NCBI GenBank assembly: GCA_023105745.1
Contig: JALGQZ010000013.1
Location: 3,011,501 to 3,075,500 of the forward strand
From: Austropuccinia psidii
Lineage: Eukaryota > Basidiomycota > Pucciniomycetes > Pucciniales > Sphaerophragmiaceae
Reading direction: 5' to 3'
DNA: 64,000 nt
Shown here: piece by piece, positions 48,901 through 58,368 of the stretch
Numbering within the stretch: the stretch's first letter is position 1
How the letters are laid out: each line of letters begins with the position of its first letter
Notes under the pieces: generated by a model
Told to the model about the DNA's origin: nothing
The model's input: the letters and a program-made list of their open reading frames with translations, nothing else
Databases searched by the model: none
Position numbers and translations under genes: made by a program

Positions 48901-49243
48901 TGGAGAAAATGCTGTTGAAGTAGAGTTATCTGAAGAACTTAGCAATAAGCACCCTACATTTCCAGTGAGCTTGATAAAACCATATAAATCTAGTGATGCT
49001 GAGAAATTTCCCTTGAGGAATAAGGTTCCCCAAGTTATACCTCCTATTGAAACATCTGGTACTAAGAAAATAACCAAAGTTCTTAAAGAAAGGAAATTAA
49101 GAACCAAGAAAGGAAGGGAATACCTTGTTAGGTACAGTGACCCAACTTGTGAAGATGAATGGTTAGAAGAAAAAGATATACCAGAAGCTACCAAACTCCT
49201 GAGGAGATTCAGACACACTAGAAACACCAATATTACAAAGTAA
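42989..49243 (+). CDS. Element C gag-pol polyprotein (spliced, 2037 aa)
   Basis: The best model is join(42989, 43067..43264, 43329..49243). The A at 42989 joins TG at 43067-43068 to make the start codon, and the second intron (43265-43328) keeps the frame. Approximate domains: gag core 520-700 ([22 protein letters not shown]), CCHC knuckle 750-763 ([14 protein letters not shown]) and protease near 870. RT follows, with YIDD at about 1217, then RNase H from about 1364 (LYIDASGDG), integrase HHCC 1602-1646, a DDE core ([26 protein letters not shown]) and a C-terminal chromodomain. Gag and pol are one frame. The protease triad is D-P-G (LLLDPGAFC) rather than D-[ST]-G, which may lower or abolish activity. 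The first exon model is inferred from sequence; the unbroken 1954-codon frame from 43379 is certain. Confidence 0.85.
42990..43066 (+). other. Leader intron splitting the start codon of element C
   Basis: A 77-nt GT-AG intron candidate: donor ATAA/GTGAGG, acceptor polypyrimidine-TTTTAG/TGTCTG. No ATG occurs between the primer-binding site and 43066, and the open frame starts exactly at the acceptor with TG. Joining gives ATG-TCT-GAC. G and B show the same junction pattern (ATAA + TGG). Confidence 0.65.
43265..43328 (+). other. Second intron in element C gag
   Basis: 64 nt, donor GTAAGT, acceptor CAG. Without removal the frame stops at 43281. Removing it joins the 66-codon first exon in frame to the long gag-pol frame. 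Confidence 0.75.
43497..43982 (+). CDS. Alternative overlapping frame (ORF1-like) in element C
   Basis: 162 codons open in a frame offset from gag-pol, entirely overlapping it. The product would include [27 protein letters not shown], a Lys/Pro-rich linker and [20 protein letters not shown], and ends [11 protein letters not shown]. It corresponds to A's PYPQGYRIRKLEPSAM segment, and in layout to ORF1 of B and G (helical region, then a GWNP motif). In all four elements the gag-leading frame is -1 relative to this one. How it would be translated here is unclear, because no in-frame ATG precedes its conserved part. Alternative splicing or frameshifting is possible. Confidence 0.5.
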   Translation, partial: HHPPQQASVDIYKASHSAYNNALQFKEYQILANLWKNCMNSYLTVRKFLGHPNTCKLLNGWHPLMEKKNMMLLTLEWRKNNPPPPKPVPKTAPVASSSNSNVKRQPQAPNKGKGKAPAPKPYSQGYRIPKIQQDAMENVFQMARTMMELQKKEEARLRFQK

Positions 49244-49255
49244 TATTCTTTTTTT

Positions 49256-49267
49256 AGGGGGAGGGAA
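49256..49267 (+). promoter_or_regulatory. Polypurine tract of element C
   Basis: AGGGGGAGGGAA follows a T run and ends at the first base of the 3' LTR; it is the expected primer for plus-strand DNA synthesis. Confidence 0.85.
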
Positions 49268-51106
49268 TGTGAGCCTTAGAGGTAATTTCATATACCCAAA
49301 AGACCACAAATGCAAAATTAACATATTAATATAAATAAAATAAATTTATTTTTATTATTAAAATAAAAATCAAAATATAAATATAAAATTATATTAAAAA
49401 TAAAAAATTAATTACAATTTAAAAATAAAAAATACATTAAAATTTTGTAAGTATAAAAGTACATTTATACTTGGAAAAATTAAGTAAAAATGAAATTTTA
49501 ACAAAATTATGAAAAATTAAACAAATTTGGAAAAAAGTTAAATAAAAATTATTATAACTTTTTATCCAATAAATAAACACATAAAAATTATTTCACCATT
49601 GGATTCCTCATAAAAAATCAGGTGGGGTCACCTCTGAGTGAAATTCTTGTAACTCAACTCTAAATAAGCTTAAATTAAGTTTTTAGTATTTTCAATACAA
49701 AAGTTGAAAATCCTCAAAACCTTAATTTAATTCACACCACATGTGGTGTTAACCATCAATTTTTGTGTTAAAATTGAGGTGTTGTGTTTAGTTTAGAAGC
49801 TATGAGGAATTGAAGTATTTTCAATTGAATTCAATTGAAATGTCAAAATGTGCGCGTGTATTACATAAGTGAACTTTGATTTACATATGAGGTGTCAATT
49901 ATTACTGTATTGTACTGTACAATTGAATTGAATTACATATGTAAATTATAAGTATAATACATGATGAGGAAGTAAAGGAAAAATAAATTGGAAAGATTAA
50001 ATTTGGGGGGGAAAAGGAACTCCAGCTCTAAGGGGGAGCTAGACCCCCAAAATCCTTGCTGACAGGCGTGGGATGTCAAAATTCACGCAAAAGTTCATCA
50101 CTTTTGGCCTGGAATTGAGTCACAGGGTCTGTGGACTCAATTGATGATGAGGTTTTGATACCAACTGGGGTAGTTTTAGGTGTTGCCAAGAAGGTAAAAC
50201 TACCCTTAAGATAAAACAACCATAGTAAAAACAGTTTTAACTGGTTTCTACGCCTCTTACACACATTCTGACGTGTTTTGAAGGCTCTAGGCCTGGTATT
50301 GCTATAGTAATGGCTGATTTAAGGGTCTAAAATGGCTAAAAATGGCTAAAAATGGCTTAAACCAGCCCTTTTTGGTCTAAACCAGGGTTCAATGATGCCA
50401 TAATTGGCTTTTCTGTTGTCAGACTGTTTTTCACGACTGACAAGAGTAAAATTTACTTTTGGAGTAAGAGAATTGATGGCTATAAAAGAATGTCTTCTTT
50501 GCCCCACTTTTCTCTTCATGTTGGAATCTTTTCCTTTTATTAATTAGTTTAAACACTGTTAAACCAATCAATCAAAGATTCCAACCACCATTTTTAAATC
50601 ATTTTAATCCTTTTAACCACGTGAAAAAATCATTATAATCATTGTTTGTAACTCTTATAATCATTTTTACCCCTGAACCACCCCAAAAGTGAATTAAAGC
50701 ATCTTTCATCACTGTAAACTTTGTCACTTTGTTTCCAAATTCACTCTGGTCACTTTTGGGCGTGTTTTCTCTTTAATATTCTTTTTAAAGACTTTGTTCT
50801 TTAATTAATTGCTTGCAGTTCTTTGCTCAATTAATTCCAATTGAAATTGCTCTTGAAGAAATTTCTTTTGTAGCCTTAAAATATCTCTTGTAGAGTATTT
50901 TTTGGATAAATTTTTATTGTTGGTAAAACAATAAATTTTTATAATATTATTGTTTTATACTAATAAAGTTATAAACAATAAAATTGGCGTGTTTTCTCTT
51001 AAAAATAATATTTCATATTATTTTTAATTGAATTTTACCTTATACAAATTTTGAGGACAGGAAAAGTACTTGATTTTTAATCAAAGTTTCATATCCACAC
51101 CTTACA
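49268..51106 (+). repeat. 3' LTR of element C
   Basis: 1,839 bp, nearly identical to 41001-42839. It is followed by the ACTTT target copy at 51107-51111. Confidence 0.95.
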
Positions 51107-51416
51107 ACTTTTGTCTTTCGCACTCCACTAAACCCAATCCCCTTCCTTTTTCCTTTTTGTTTTTCCTGCTGATACTTTCAGAACCCCACTTCTATCCACC
51201 TCGTGCATCTCCTCCATTTACAGCTTTTGTCCACATTATGTTCCGATATTAATTATTTTTTTTCTTCACGACTCTCTTTCAGACTTTTAAAACCTTCCAA
51301 GTAGAGCGTCTTTATTTTGTTCACGTTTTAAATTTATAATTCATTGTATGTCTTCATTTTCTTTCTTGATTGTTTACTTTCTATTCAGTTACTAACCTCA
51401 ATTATTTTGTTTTTAG

Positions 51417-52705
51417 ATGTTGTGCACTTTATGCACCAAGCGGGGTATCCCCTGCATCCGTTCCTCAACAATGACTGATGCTTGTGATGCTTGCCAAAAG
51501 GCACACAAGAAATGTTTTTTTGTTGTCCGCCCCTTCCGACCACGAGGCCAGAGGAGTTCTCGCCCAAGACGCCCTCGCAAGGACTCCTTTGTTGTCAACG
51601 ATGATGAAACAATATCCGAGCGCGAATGGACACCGGGACCTCAAGCAGGCCGACGGGAACGATTCCAGACGATTAGCCCTGTCCCCTCAAGCATCGATTT
51701 GTCCACCCCCCCTCCTAGGCCACCATCCGATGGTCACTTCACTCCTTGACCTGAGCGAAGTGATTATCCGGCCAATGAAGGATGGCGATGACAAGAGGAC
51801 ATTTGAGCTTGGGCTGATAGTCACCAATGGGATTCAAACGCCAAAGTAAGTTTTCTTTCTCCTGCTTATCTCATTTCTCTTCACGCAATAATACTGACTT
51901 TTTTCCATTACTCATAGAACAAAACCCCCCGAATCCCCCCTGACAAGACTCTCCCGTTCCTAGTTTGCCTCGTGAGCAAACCCCGTGGCAACCCACTCCA
52001 GGCCCGAGTGGCATCCAATGGTCTGAGGAATTATTCCGTGGTAAGCAGCCAAAGTTTCATTTCATTTTCACTTTCACTTTCTAGTAAAGTGAACTGACTC
52101 TTACTCTTTTTTTAGAACCCTCCCAAACTGAAGAGCCACCTATTCCTGGCCCGAGTCCATCGTCTCAACCACCTGAGGACGATACAACTCGTGAGCCAGA
52201 ACCTGAGGTGGCTCCTACGCAATTCATGGAGGAACCTTTTGGTAAGTCCAAATTTCACTTTTTTAACTCTACTCAACTTTTCCTCACCCCTCCTTCGACC
52301 ATCTCCACCTTGTCCCATCACTCCCTGCTCCATAATAATCATCAACGATACGCCCATTAGATCCCCCCCTCCCCCTCCCCCAACTCGCCCACCTTCCCCT
52401 TCTGTCCCCCCCCTCCACTCCAACCCCAGTTCCCTTCCAGTGCCCCCGAGAACCCCAACGCCTCCTCCCCCCCGGTGCAAAGCCCCTCTCATTCCCACGA
52501 TGACGCTCGCCAGGAATTCACTGACTTACGACCAATGTTAATGATTCCTCGAGCCATCGTCCACGAACCCATCAACCAAATCTTGTTGGAGCATTGCCAC
52601 TTGCTCCAAATGATTCCTTTCGTGGATGCAACTCATCGAAATGAGATGCACCGGAAATTCTGGGAGGAACTAAACTCCCTCCTTGCCCAGGCACTGGAGT
52701 CTTAA
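51417..52705 (+). pseudogene. Cysteine-rich cargo gene (CXXC...CDACQKAHKKC family)
   Basis: Exons are about 51417-51845, 51918-52040, 52116-52241 and about 52300-52705, with clear GT-AG introns at 51846-51917 and 52041-52115. The N-terminus has a zinc-finger-like Cys pattern (CTLCTKRGIPC, CDACQKAHKKC) and a basic RSSRPRRPRKD patch. The middle is Pro-rich, and the C-terminus (LMIPRAIVHEPINQILLEHC) is probably helical. I recall this family as highly repeated in a myrtle-rust genome (unverified). The reading frame holds four TGA stops (about 51747, 51789, 51804, 51946) and a frameshift near 52510. The third intron lacks an obvious acceptor. Its promoter was separated from it by element C. The role is unknown; a DNA-binding regulator is a guess. 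Confidence 0.6.
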
Positions 52706-53164
52706 TCAAAGGAGGACATCACCAGGATAGTCTCAAAATACTTAGAAAAATAAAATTAAAAAAAATCTCATTATTTCCTCTTTTTATTATTTGTAATACT
52801 TTCTTTTAAATATATTATTTGTATCCAATGTTTGTTATTTTCCATTTCTATTACATTCTTTGCTCACGTGAAATTATATTTTCCTCAATGATTCAAATGT
52901 CCTATTGCGTGAGAAAAATTTTTATAAGTGCCCCACCAAACCTTTGAGTGAGTATTTTTTTGTGTGACCCTCTTTTTCCAAAAATGCGCCAATAGTCGCC
53001 ATTACCATCTCCTATATTTTCTTCTTCCATGGTTTAGAGCCATATCAATTCTTAACGGTAAAAAAGAAGGAGGTTCCCGCATGTGAGCAATCCACTCCAG
53101 ATATGTGAAAGATGCCTTTTCCTATGGTCACACGCTATTAATCTTAGTCATGAATTGAATTGTT
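52706..53164. other. Non-coding spacer
   Basis: AT-rich downstream region with no gene seen. Confidence 0.4.
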
Positions 53165-53865
53165 TAAATTGTTGGGAACCTTCACAAGCGTAAGGATTGG
53201 TGTGTGAGTTGTCGGGAGCCTGCACAGGCGTAAGGATTGGCATGTGAATTGTTGGGCGCCTGCACAGGCGTAAGGATTGGCGTGTGAATTTTCATGAGCC
53301 TGCGCAGGTGTAAGAATTTGTCAGCATTGTTGGCAACCTTCACAAGCGTAAGGATTGGCATGTGAATCGTCGGAAGCCTGTACAGGTGTAAGGAATTTCT
53401 ACCATTTTGGGGAACCTTCACAAGCGTAAGGATTGGGGTGTGAATTTTTGGGAGCCTGCACAGGCGTAAGGATTGGCGTGTGAGCTCTCGGGAACCTGCA
53501 CAGGCGTAAGGATTGGCGTGTGAAGCGTCGGCAGCCCACATAGGCGTAAGACTTTTTCAGCATTTTTGGCAACCTTCACAAGCGTAAGGATTGGCGTGTG
53601 AATCGTTGGAAGCCTGTACAGGTGTAAGGAATTTTTACCATTTTGGGGAACCTACACAAGCGTAAGGATTGGCGTGTGAATTTTCGGGAGCCTGCACAGG
53701 CGTAAGGATTGGCATGTGAGCTCTCGGGAACCTGCACAGGTGTAAGGATTGGTGTGTGAAGTGTCGGAAGCCCGCATAGGCGTCAGGGACTTTTAGCATT
53801 GTCAGAACCTGCACAGGCATAAGGATTCGCATGTGAAGCATTGGCATCCTGAACAAGAGCAACAA
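53165..53865. repeat. Minisatellite with GCGTAAGGAT core
   Basis: About 15 imperfect units of roughly 45-47 bp, each built as CCT-GCACAGGCGTAAGGATTGG-CGTGTGAA with a variable tail (GTCGGGA, TTTTGGGGA). Variant units alternate in a higher-order order: blocks with TTCACAAGCG, GTACAGGTG and GCACAGGCG recur about every 230-240 bp. Long minus-strand frames here are translations of the repeat, not genes. Confidence 0.85.
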
Positions 53866-54039
53866 ACCAGGACATATGTACAATGGCATGCCACCATAAA
53901 TAATCCACTTCACCCCTTTTTCATGTGAGACACCCATCTCCCGCACTCGAATCCATACAATCCTGGTGTCTATTGTCCTCTGCCTTACCCCATCATTATT
54001 TACCCAACACACATGTAAATCTCCTCATTATTTGAGTTG

Positions 54040-55326
54040 TCATGAGATTGTATGACCATCCCTTATTTGATAGCCCGCTCTCTCACCAATCTCATAATAG
54101 CCATGGCTTTTTTGGCACATTGTTTTTGCTAACCTGCTTGAGCATTGTGTGGACATACCCACTAGTGTCGTGCTTTTGTTGTCCTGTGCTGGATCAGTAT
54201 AATGAACAAATGTACTACTGGCTCCCACTACCTGAATGAGACCATGACATGCGGATAGATCAATCCAAAAATGCTCATTTGGGAAAATCAATTTTCCCCC
54301 TGTACACCGCTTTGACGCATCTCTTTGAATTTTGCCGGTCCGCTTATCAGCTTGAAACCACCATCCTGAAGCATACTGCCATGCATCCTTATCAAGATGA
54401 GGTGAGTTTTTGAATCCATTCATGGTGAAAGTGAGTGCAGAAGCAAAGTCGCATGTACCCTGATTTGCTGGAATATTGCCTTCATAGTTGACTTGATCAA
54501 AAGACGGAACCCCCAATGAGTTGTAGCAATTTTGAATCTTCTGAAATAAATTGTCCCCAACATATCGTAAGGATTGACCTAGAATGCAACCCACCGAGCT
54601 AAGATTGGCACCTCGGTTCCGCCATTCATCTTTTGCGTTTTCAATTTTCCCGACACTTCCATACAGACCAAATTGTTCATTCTTCGTGCTGCATCTGCGC
54701 CACCCAATCGCGAACATAAATCCCTCCAGTAATGCTCCATTTGTTGCAATCGGGTTGGTGAATCCCTTTTCGTGAAATAAGAATGGTGATAATTCATTCC
54801 ATTGATTGAACTCGACTTCACTCATTGTTGTGAATGGTCGGAATTTGACAAGGGCAATGAGTAATCTGGTTGAAGAGAAAATTGCCACACGGCCAAAGTG
54901 AATGCGTTTGATCTGATTAACATCCACAACCCTCCGAGTTTCACTTGGGGTGATATTTGCTGATACTGGCATAGATATTTGTGCTGTTGGTTGAGAGTAG
55001 GAAAAAAACCTATTATTTCGGGTTGTTTTGCCCTCATTTGTCTTTCGGGATCTCCCACTAGTCCCGAGTGGTTGAGCGATCACTATGTGTTGAAGCAGAC
55101 AAGATATCAGATACTGCTTCCTGCCATTTAAAGCTAAGGAGTTTTGAGTCCAGAATCGTGCCCAATGCCCAAGGAGCTTTCTTCGGCACATATCCTTTGA
55201 CTTCCCTGTTGGAGCCCACATGACATTGGCACAATCTGAACTGACTAAAGCCAATTTTCTTCCGTGGGGCTCAATGAGGATGCCACATAAATGTGGAAGC
55301 ATATATATATATCTATATATATACAC
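54040..55326 (-). CDS. TET/JBP-family 2OG-Fe(II) dioxygenase (Tet-like)
   Basis: A 428-codon frame on the minus strand. Residues 145-400 match the Tet-like 2OG-Fe(II) oxygenase family of rust fungi: FAIGWRRCS, QFGLYG, LTFTMNGFKN, then the iron ligands H310-L-D312. Next come GGKLIFPNEHFWIDL, the distal His 375 (FVHYTDP) and, after GMSTQ, Arg 398, the likely 2-oxoglutarate contact. TET/JBP enzymes oxidise 5-methylcytosine or thymine in DNA using Fe(II) and 2-oxoglutarate; fungal members are often transposon-linked. The catalytic residues are all present, so this domain could be active. A likely upstream exon lies at 55596-55880. The true start and the joining intron are unclear: the first residues here (TATATA-derived) are probably intronic. 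Confidence 0.8.
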   Translation of the reverse strand: MYIYRYIYMLPHLCGILIEPHGRKLALVSSDCANVMWAPTGKSKDMCRRKLLGHWARFWTQNSLALNGRKQYLISCLLQHIVIAQPLGTSGRSRKTNEGKTTRNNRFFSYSQPTAQISMPVSANITPSETRRVVDVNQIKRIHFGRVAIFSSTRLLIALVKFRPFTTMSEVEFNQWNELSPFLFHEKGFTNPIATNGALLEGFMFAIGWRRCSTKNEQFGLYGSVGKIENAKDEWRNRGANLSSVGCILGQSLRYVGDNLFQKIQNCYNSLGVPSFDQVNYEGNIPANQGTCDFASALTFTMNGFKNSPHLDKDAWQYASGWWFQADKRTGKIQRDASKRCTGGKLIFPNEHFWIDLSACHGLIQVVGASSTFVHYTDPAQDNKSTTLVGMSTQCSSRLAKTMCQKSHGYYEIGERAGYQIRDGHTIS

Positions 55327-55595
55327 TGAGATTAAGAAAGCAACTCACACTTTCCTTCCTCAGCCCAACGCTTTCTCACGAGTTCCCTTTTACGCTCTTT
55401 TCCTTTTTTTGTGAATGGCATGCTTGCAGCAGAAAATGAAATGAAACCAAATGATTACTGATTTATTAATATCACCTAAATTGAATTGCAGTCGATGAAT
55501 CTTTTTTAATTGCGGCTAAAAAGAAAGATCACACCTGACCTTCGCGAATTCGCGATCTCAAATACCTGAACCTGAAAATTGCAGTGGATAGTGCA

Positions 55596-55880
55596 TTATT
55601 CAATTTGACATTGATATTCCCATGCAATCACTTTCCAATCCAACCATCTGGAATATTGCAAGCACACGTAAATGCAATATGCATCCCGCTGCGGATCCCT
55701 AGTTATCCTAGTCCTCTTGAAAGACACAGGAACATTTGGCCTATTATGGGCTGGTGGGAAGTGATAAATGCGACCTCCTGAAATGCCCCCACGTGTGCTA
55801 CTCGCGCGCACAACTGCCTGACTCAGCTTGCTTCTTGTCGGAGTCTTTTCAATGAAGTATGGAGGCATGCCGCCGTACAA
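55596..55880 (-). CDS. Probable 5' exon of the TET/JBP-like gene
   Basis: 94 open codons starting MYGGMPPYFIEKTPT, including HFPPAHNRPNVPVSFKRTRI and a Tyr/Trp-rich end. Its orientation and location, 270 bp upstream of the oxygenase frame, suit a first exon. No domain is recognised and the splice sites are not certain. It could be a separate small frame. Confidence 0.35.
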   Translation of the reverse strand: MYGGMPPYFIEKTPTRSKLSQAVVRASSTRGGISGGRIYHFPPAHNRPNVPVSFKRTRITRDPQRDAYCIYVCLQYSRWLDWKVIAWEYQCQIE

Positions 55881-56529
55881 TTACTATTGGTATCCATACT
55901 GTGGCCTCCGGGCAGTAGTAGGATAGGGAGTCATGATTATTAAACTCATAAATAACTTTGCAAAATTCAATTACAATCTATCTAGTACAAAGCTAATCTA
56001 AAACGGGTCAATCCTTGTTGTAAGCTTAGCTGACCTGGGTACAGTCAAGGTGACCTCATCACTTGAACCAAGACCGCGCTTCGCCACCCAGGCATCACCA
56101 AAGTCTAATACTAAGCATCATGCAAATTCAAATCTAAGAGGTACAGTGGGGTTAAAAGACTCTGATGAGAAGAAACTTTTATTCAGTAAATTACATATAT
56201 ACTTATTAGTACGTAGCCACACTGGCTCCACTAGATATTTACCCTCTGAAAGTTTTGCGGAAATGTCAATTTGTGATAAAGCCCCTTTAACTGAGCTTGT
56301 TCTCCAGTCATCTGAGCATACCATCAAACCACAAATCCCCGCCGCACAGAATGCCGCTAATATACCATAGCAAATTGGATTTATTCTGAGATTCTTGTGA
56401 CATGTCAAAAGATCTTTGATGGCCTCATTTTTTTTGAGTTCGTGAGTTTGCCTTTGATGCCATTAACTTCAACCTTCGTATGTGCATGTACCATGTTGTA
56501 CGCAATCATCAAATGGATAACTGTATCCA
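55881..56529. other. Spacer with one unassigned minus-strand frame
   Basis: A 96-codon minus frame at 56118-56408 (contains AAFCAAGICGLMVCSDDW) may be the 3' exon of the gene at 56530-58212 or chance. Nothing else is seen. Confidence 0.3.
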
Positions 56530-58212
56530 TTAGATCCTCCAGGTTCTTGTGCGCTTTGTGGATATCTCATTGTCAGCCCCACCACCTTCAATGCTGAGTT
56601 GGGTTGCACGTTGCTTTGATTTAATCAAGCAGGAGGCAAGGTATTCAACTGCTCCCCGTTCGAGTCCAAGAGGATCGGTCGAATTTGATTTTGGTGCAAC
56701 CACATCGTAAGAGACTGAACTAATGGATTCAAACATAACATTTGCCCAAAAATGTTTAACTGGATTTGCGGGGTAAAGAAGGCTCTGAACAATTTTGAAG
56801 AAGGAGTGTTCAGATTTTGGGAGATTCTCTGGAGGTGTAGCTGATTCCTTCATCAATTTGAGATTCCAAATGTTGTGATCAAAAAACGCTTCTGTTTTGG
56901 TTGGCTTAAAAAAATCTAACCCTGTATATTGCAATTTATATCACCAGTCAACAGCCAATAAACATGTATCATGCACAAAGATAAAACTCACCTGCCATCT
57001 CAAGGTCCTCCAGCCAGGCCGACATTTTAAGCTCTCGGTTACTAATCACCTTAATACCAACAGGCAGGAATGTATGAGCATCTTTTGTTGGTAAATTGTC
57101 CCATCAGTTTTTGTAAATACTATTGATCTTATCAATCCCCCTTTTCCATGATTGTTGAGTGATATTGGAATGATAATTCAAAATGCCTGCAAACTCTTCC
57201 ATGCGGGATAAAAATATTCCTCGAAAATTAGCAGACGATGACACTTTGAGCTCAGGGTCAGGAATTATATAAGTCATATCTTGTCCCATTGTATCATGTT
57301 TAATTGTTTCCCTTTCTTGAAAGGCTTGAATATTCAGAGGAGAGGCGGGAGGGGTTTCATCATGGATTCTTTCATTGGGTATCGGGGGGCTTTCAGTATG
57401 TGGAGATTCATCATTGATTGTTTCATTGAGTCTGGGGGGGTTCAGTATGCGGAGGTTGATTATCAATATGGTCCCCTTCAACATTGATTATTTCATCACC
57501 TTGATCCCGAGAATCCTTTGCGGCTTCAAAGGTACGGCGTTTTTTGTTTGTTTTTTTGGTTGCATGTATATTTGGTCTTTTTCCTAATCCTTTGCCTGGA
57601 AATCCAATTACGACTTGAGATCCTTCAGGTAGAGATTCTCCCACCTCCACACCTTCCCATATATTGTAAGCAGCTGTTTTTATCAATTTTGTTTTGAATT
57701 AGTAATGGACTTACGGTTCAAATCCATTTTGAGCAGGCTCATGGCTTCAGCAATCTTTTGACGCACATAATCAGGAACTTTACTATTATTTTGAGTTTTT
57801 TTGAGCCTTGGGATTGTTTGAGCAATGTTGGAGACAAATTGTTCCTTGGATATAATTTCCACCTCCCCACCAAAAATTACATCATCTTGCCCATCATCTT
57901 CTGTTGGTGCACAAGGTTCAACAGTCTTTTCCTTCTCATAACTTTTAAAAATTGGTTTCTGAGAGCTTGGAGGCTGACCTGAAATAAAGGCTATGAGACA
58001 ATATCAGGTTTTGGGAGATTAGAAATATTCAAGATGGATGCATACTCACATTCTGGAAGAACTGGTGGATCTTGATTATCTTCATGTGACTGGCTCTCTA
58101 CTTCAATGCCTAATTCACGACTACTGGCGATATCAGAGATTTCACTTCCACTCTCTGGGGCTGAAGTTGGTTGTTCATTGAATTCAGTTGAATTTCCTGG
58201 GGTTTGGGCCAT
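56530..58212 (-). pseudogene. Multi-exon cargo gene of unknown function
   Basis: Minus-strand exon chain starting at ATG 58212 (MAQTPGNSTEFNEQPTSAPE, acidic and Ser-rich). A donor GTGAGT lies near 58048. The next exon runs about 57980-57715 (QDDVIFGGEVEIISKEQFVS, KVPDYVRQKIAEAMSLLKM) with donor GTAAGT near 57713. The following exon starts near 57672 (AYNIWEGVEVGESLPEGSQV, basic KKTNKKRRTF), then 57484-57000 and 56934-56530. A TGA at 57104 interrupts the frame before WDNLPTKDAHTFLPVG. No known domain is seen. By position, as the rightmost gene of a CACTA element, it could be an accessory DNA-binding protein like TNPA; that is inference. The 5' flank is cut by H2 at 58369. Confidence 0.5.
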
Positions 58213-58368
58213 AGCGGAGGTAGTTTATTAAGCAAATAGATGGTGATGAGTTTATTGATAACTTGTTTGAAAATTTTTTGAATAAAAAGATCCAAATTGA
58301 AGAAAAAAGGTGCAAGTAAAATAATTGCATTTGCAAAATGCGATTTGTTGGGAAATTGAAGGAGGCGA

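Larger units (their letters stand above)
41001..51106 (+). mobile_element. Intact young Ty3/gypsy retrotransposon C
   Basis: 10,106 bp with two 1,839-bp LTRs (41001-42839, 49268-51106) that I find to differ at only about four positions. It is flanked by the 5-bp duplication ACTTT (40996-41000, 51107-51111). The primer-binding-like site, polypurine tract, and one unbroken gag-pol frame are all present, so the insertion is recent and the element may be autonomous. One caution is the protease triad, which reads D-P-G. It sits inside the CACTA element, between a TATA-like promoter and the gene at 51417. Confidence 0.95.

Noticed and set aside
53182..53541. Minus-strand frame of repeated SLRLCRL and HANPYACAGS peptides
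   Set aside because: It is a translation of the minisatellite, with no independent evidence of coding.
53165..53865. CRISPR-like array of regularly spaced repeats
   Set aside because: The eukaryotic context, degenerate units with no unique spacers, and no cas genes point to a minisatellite.
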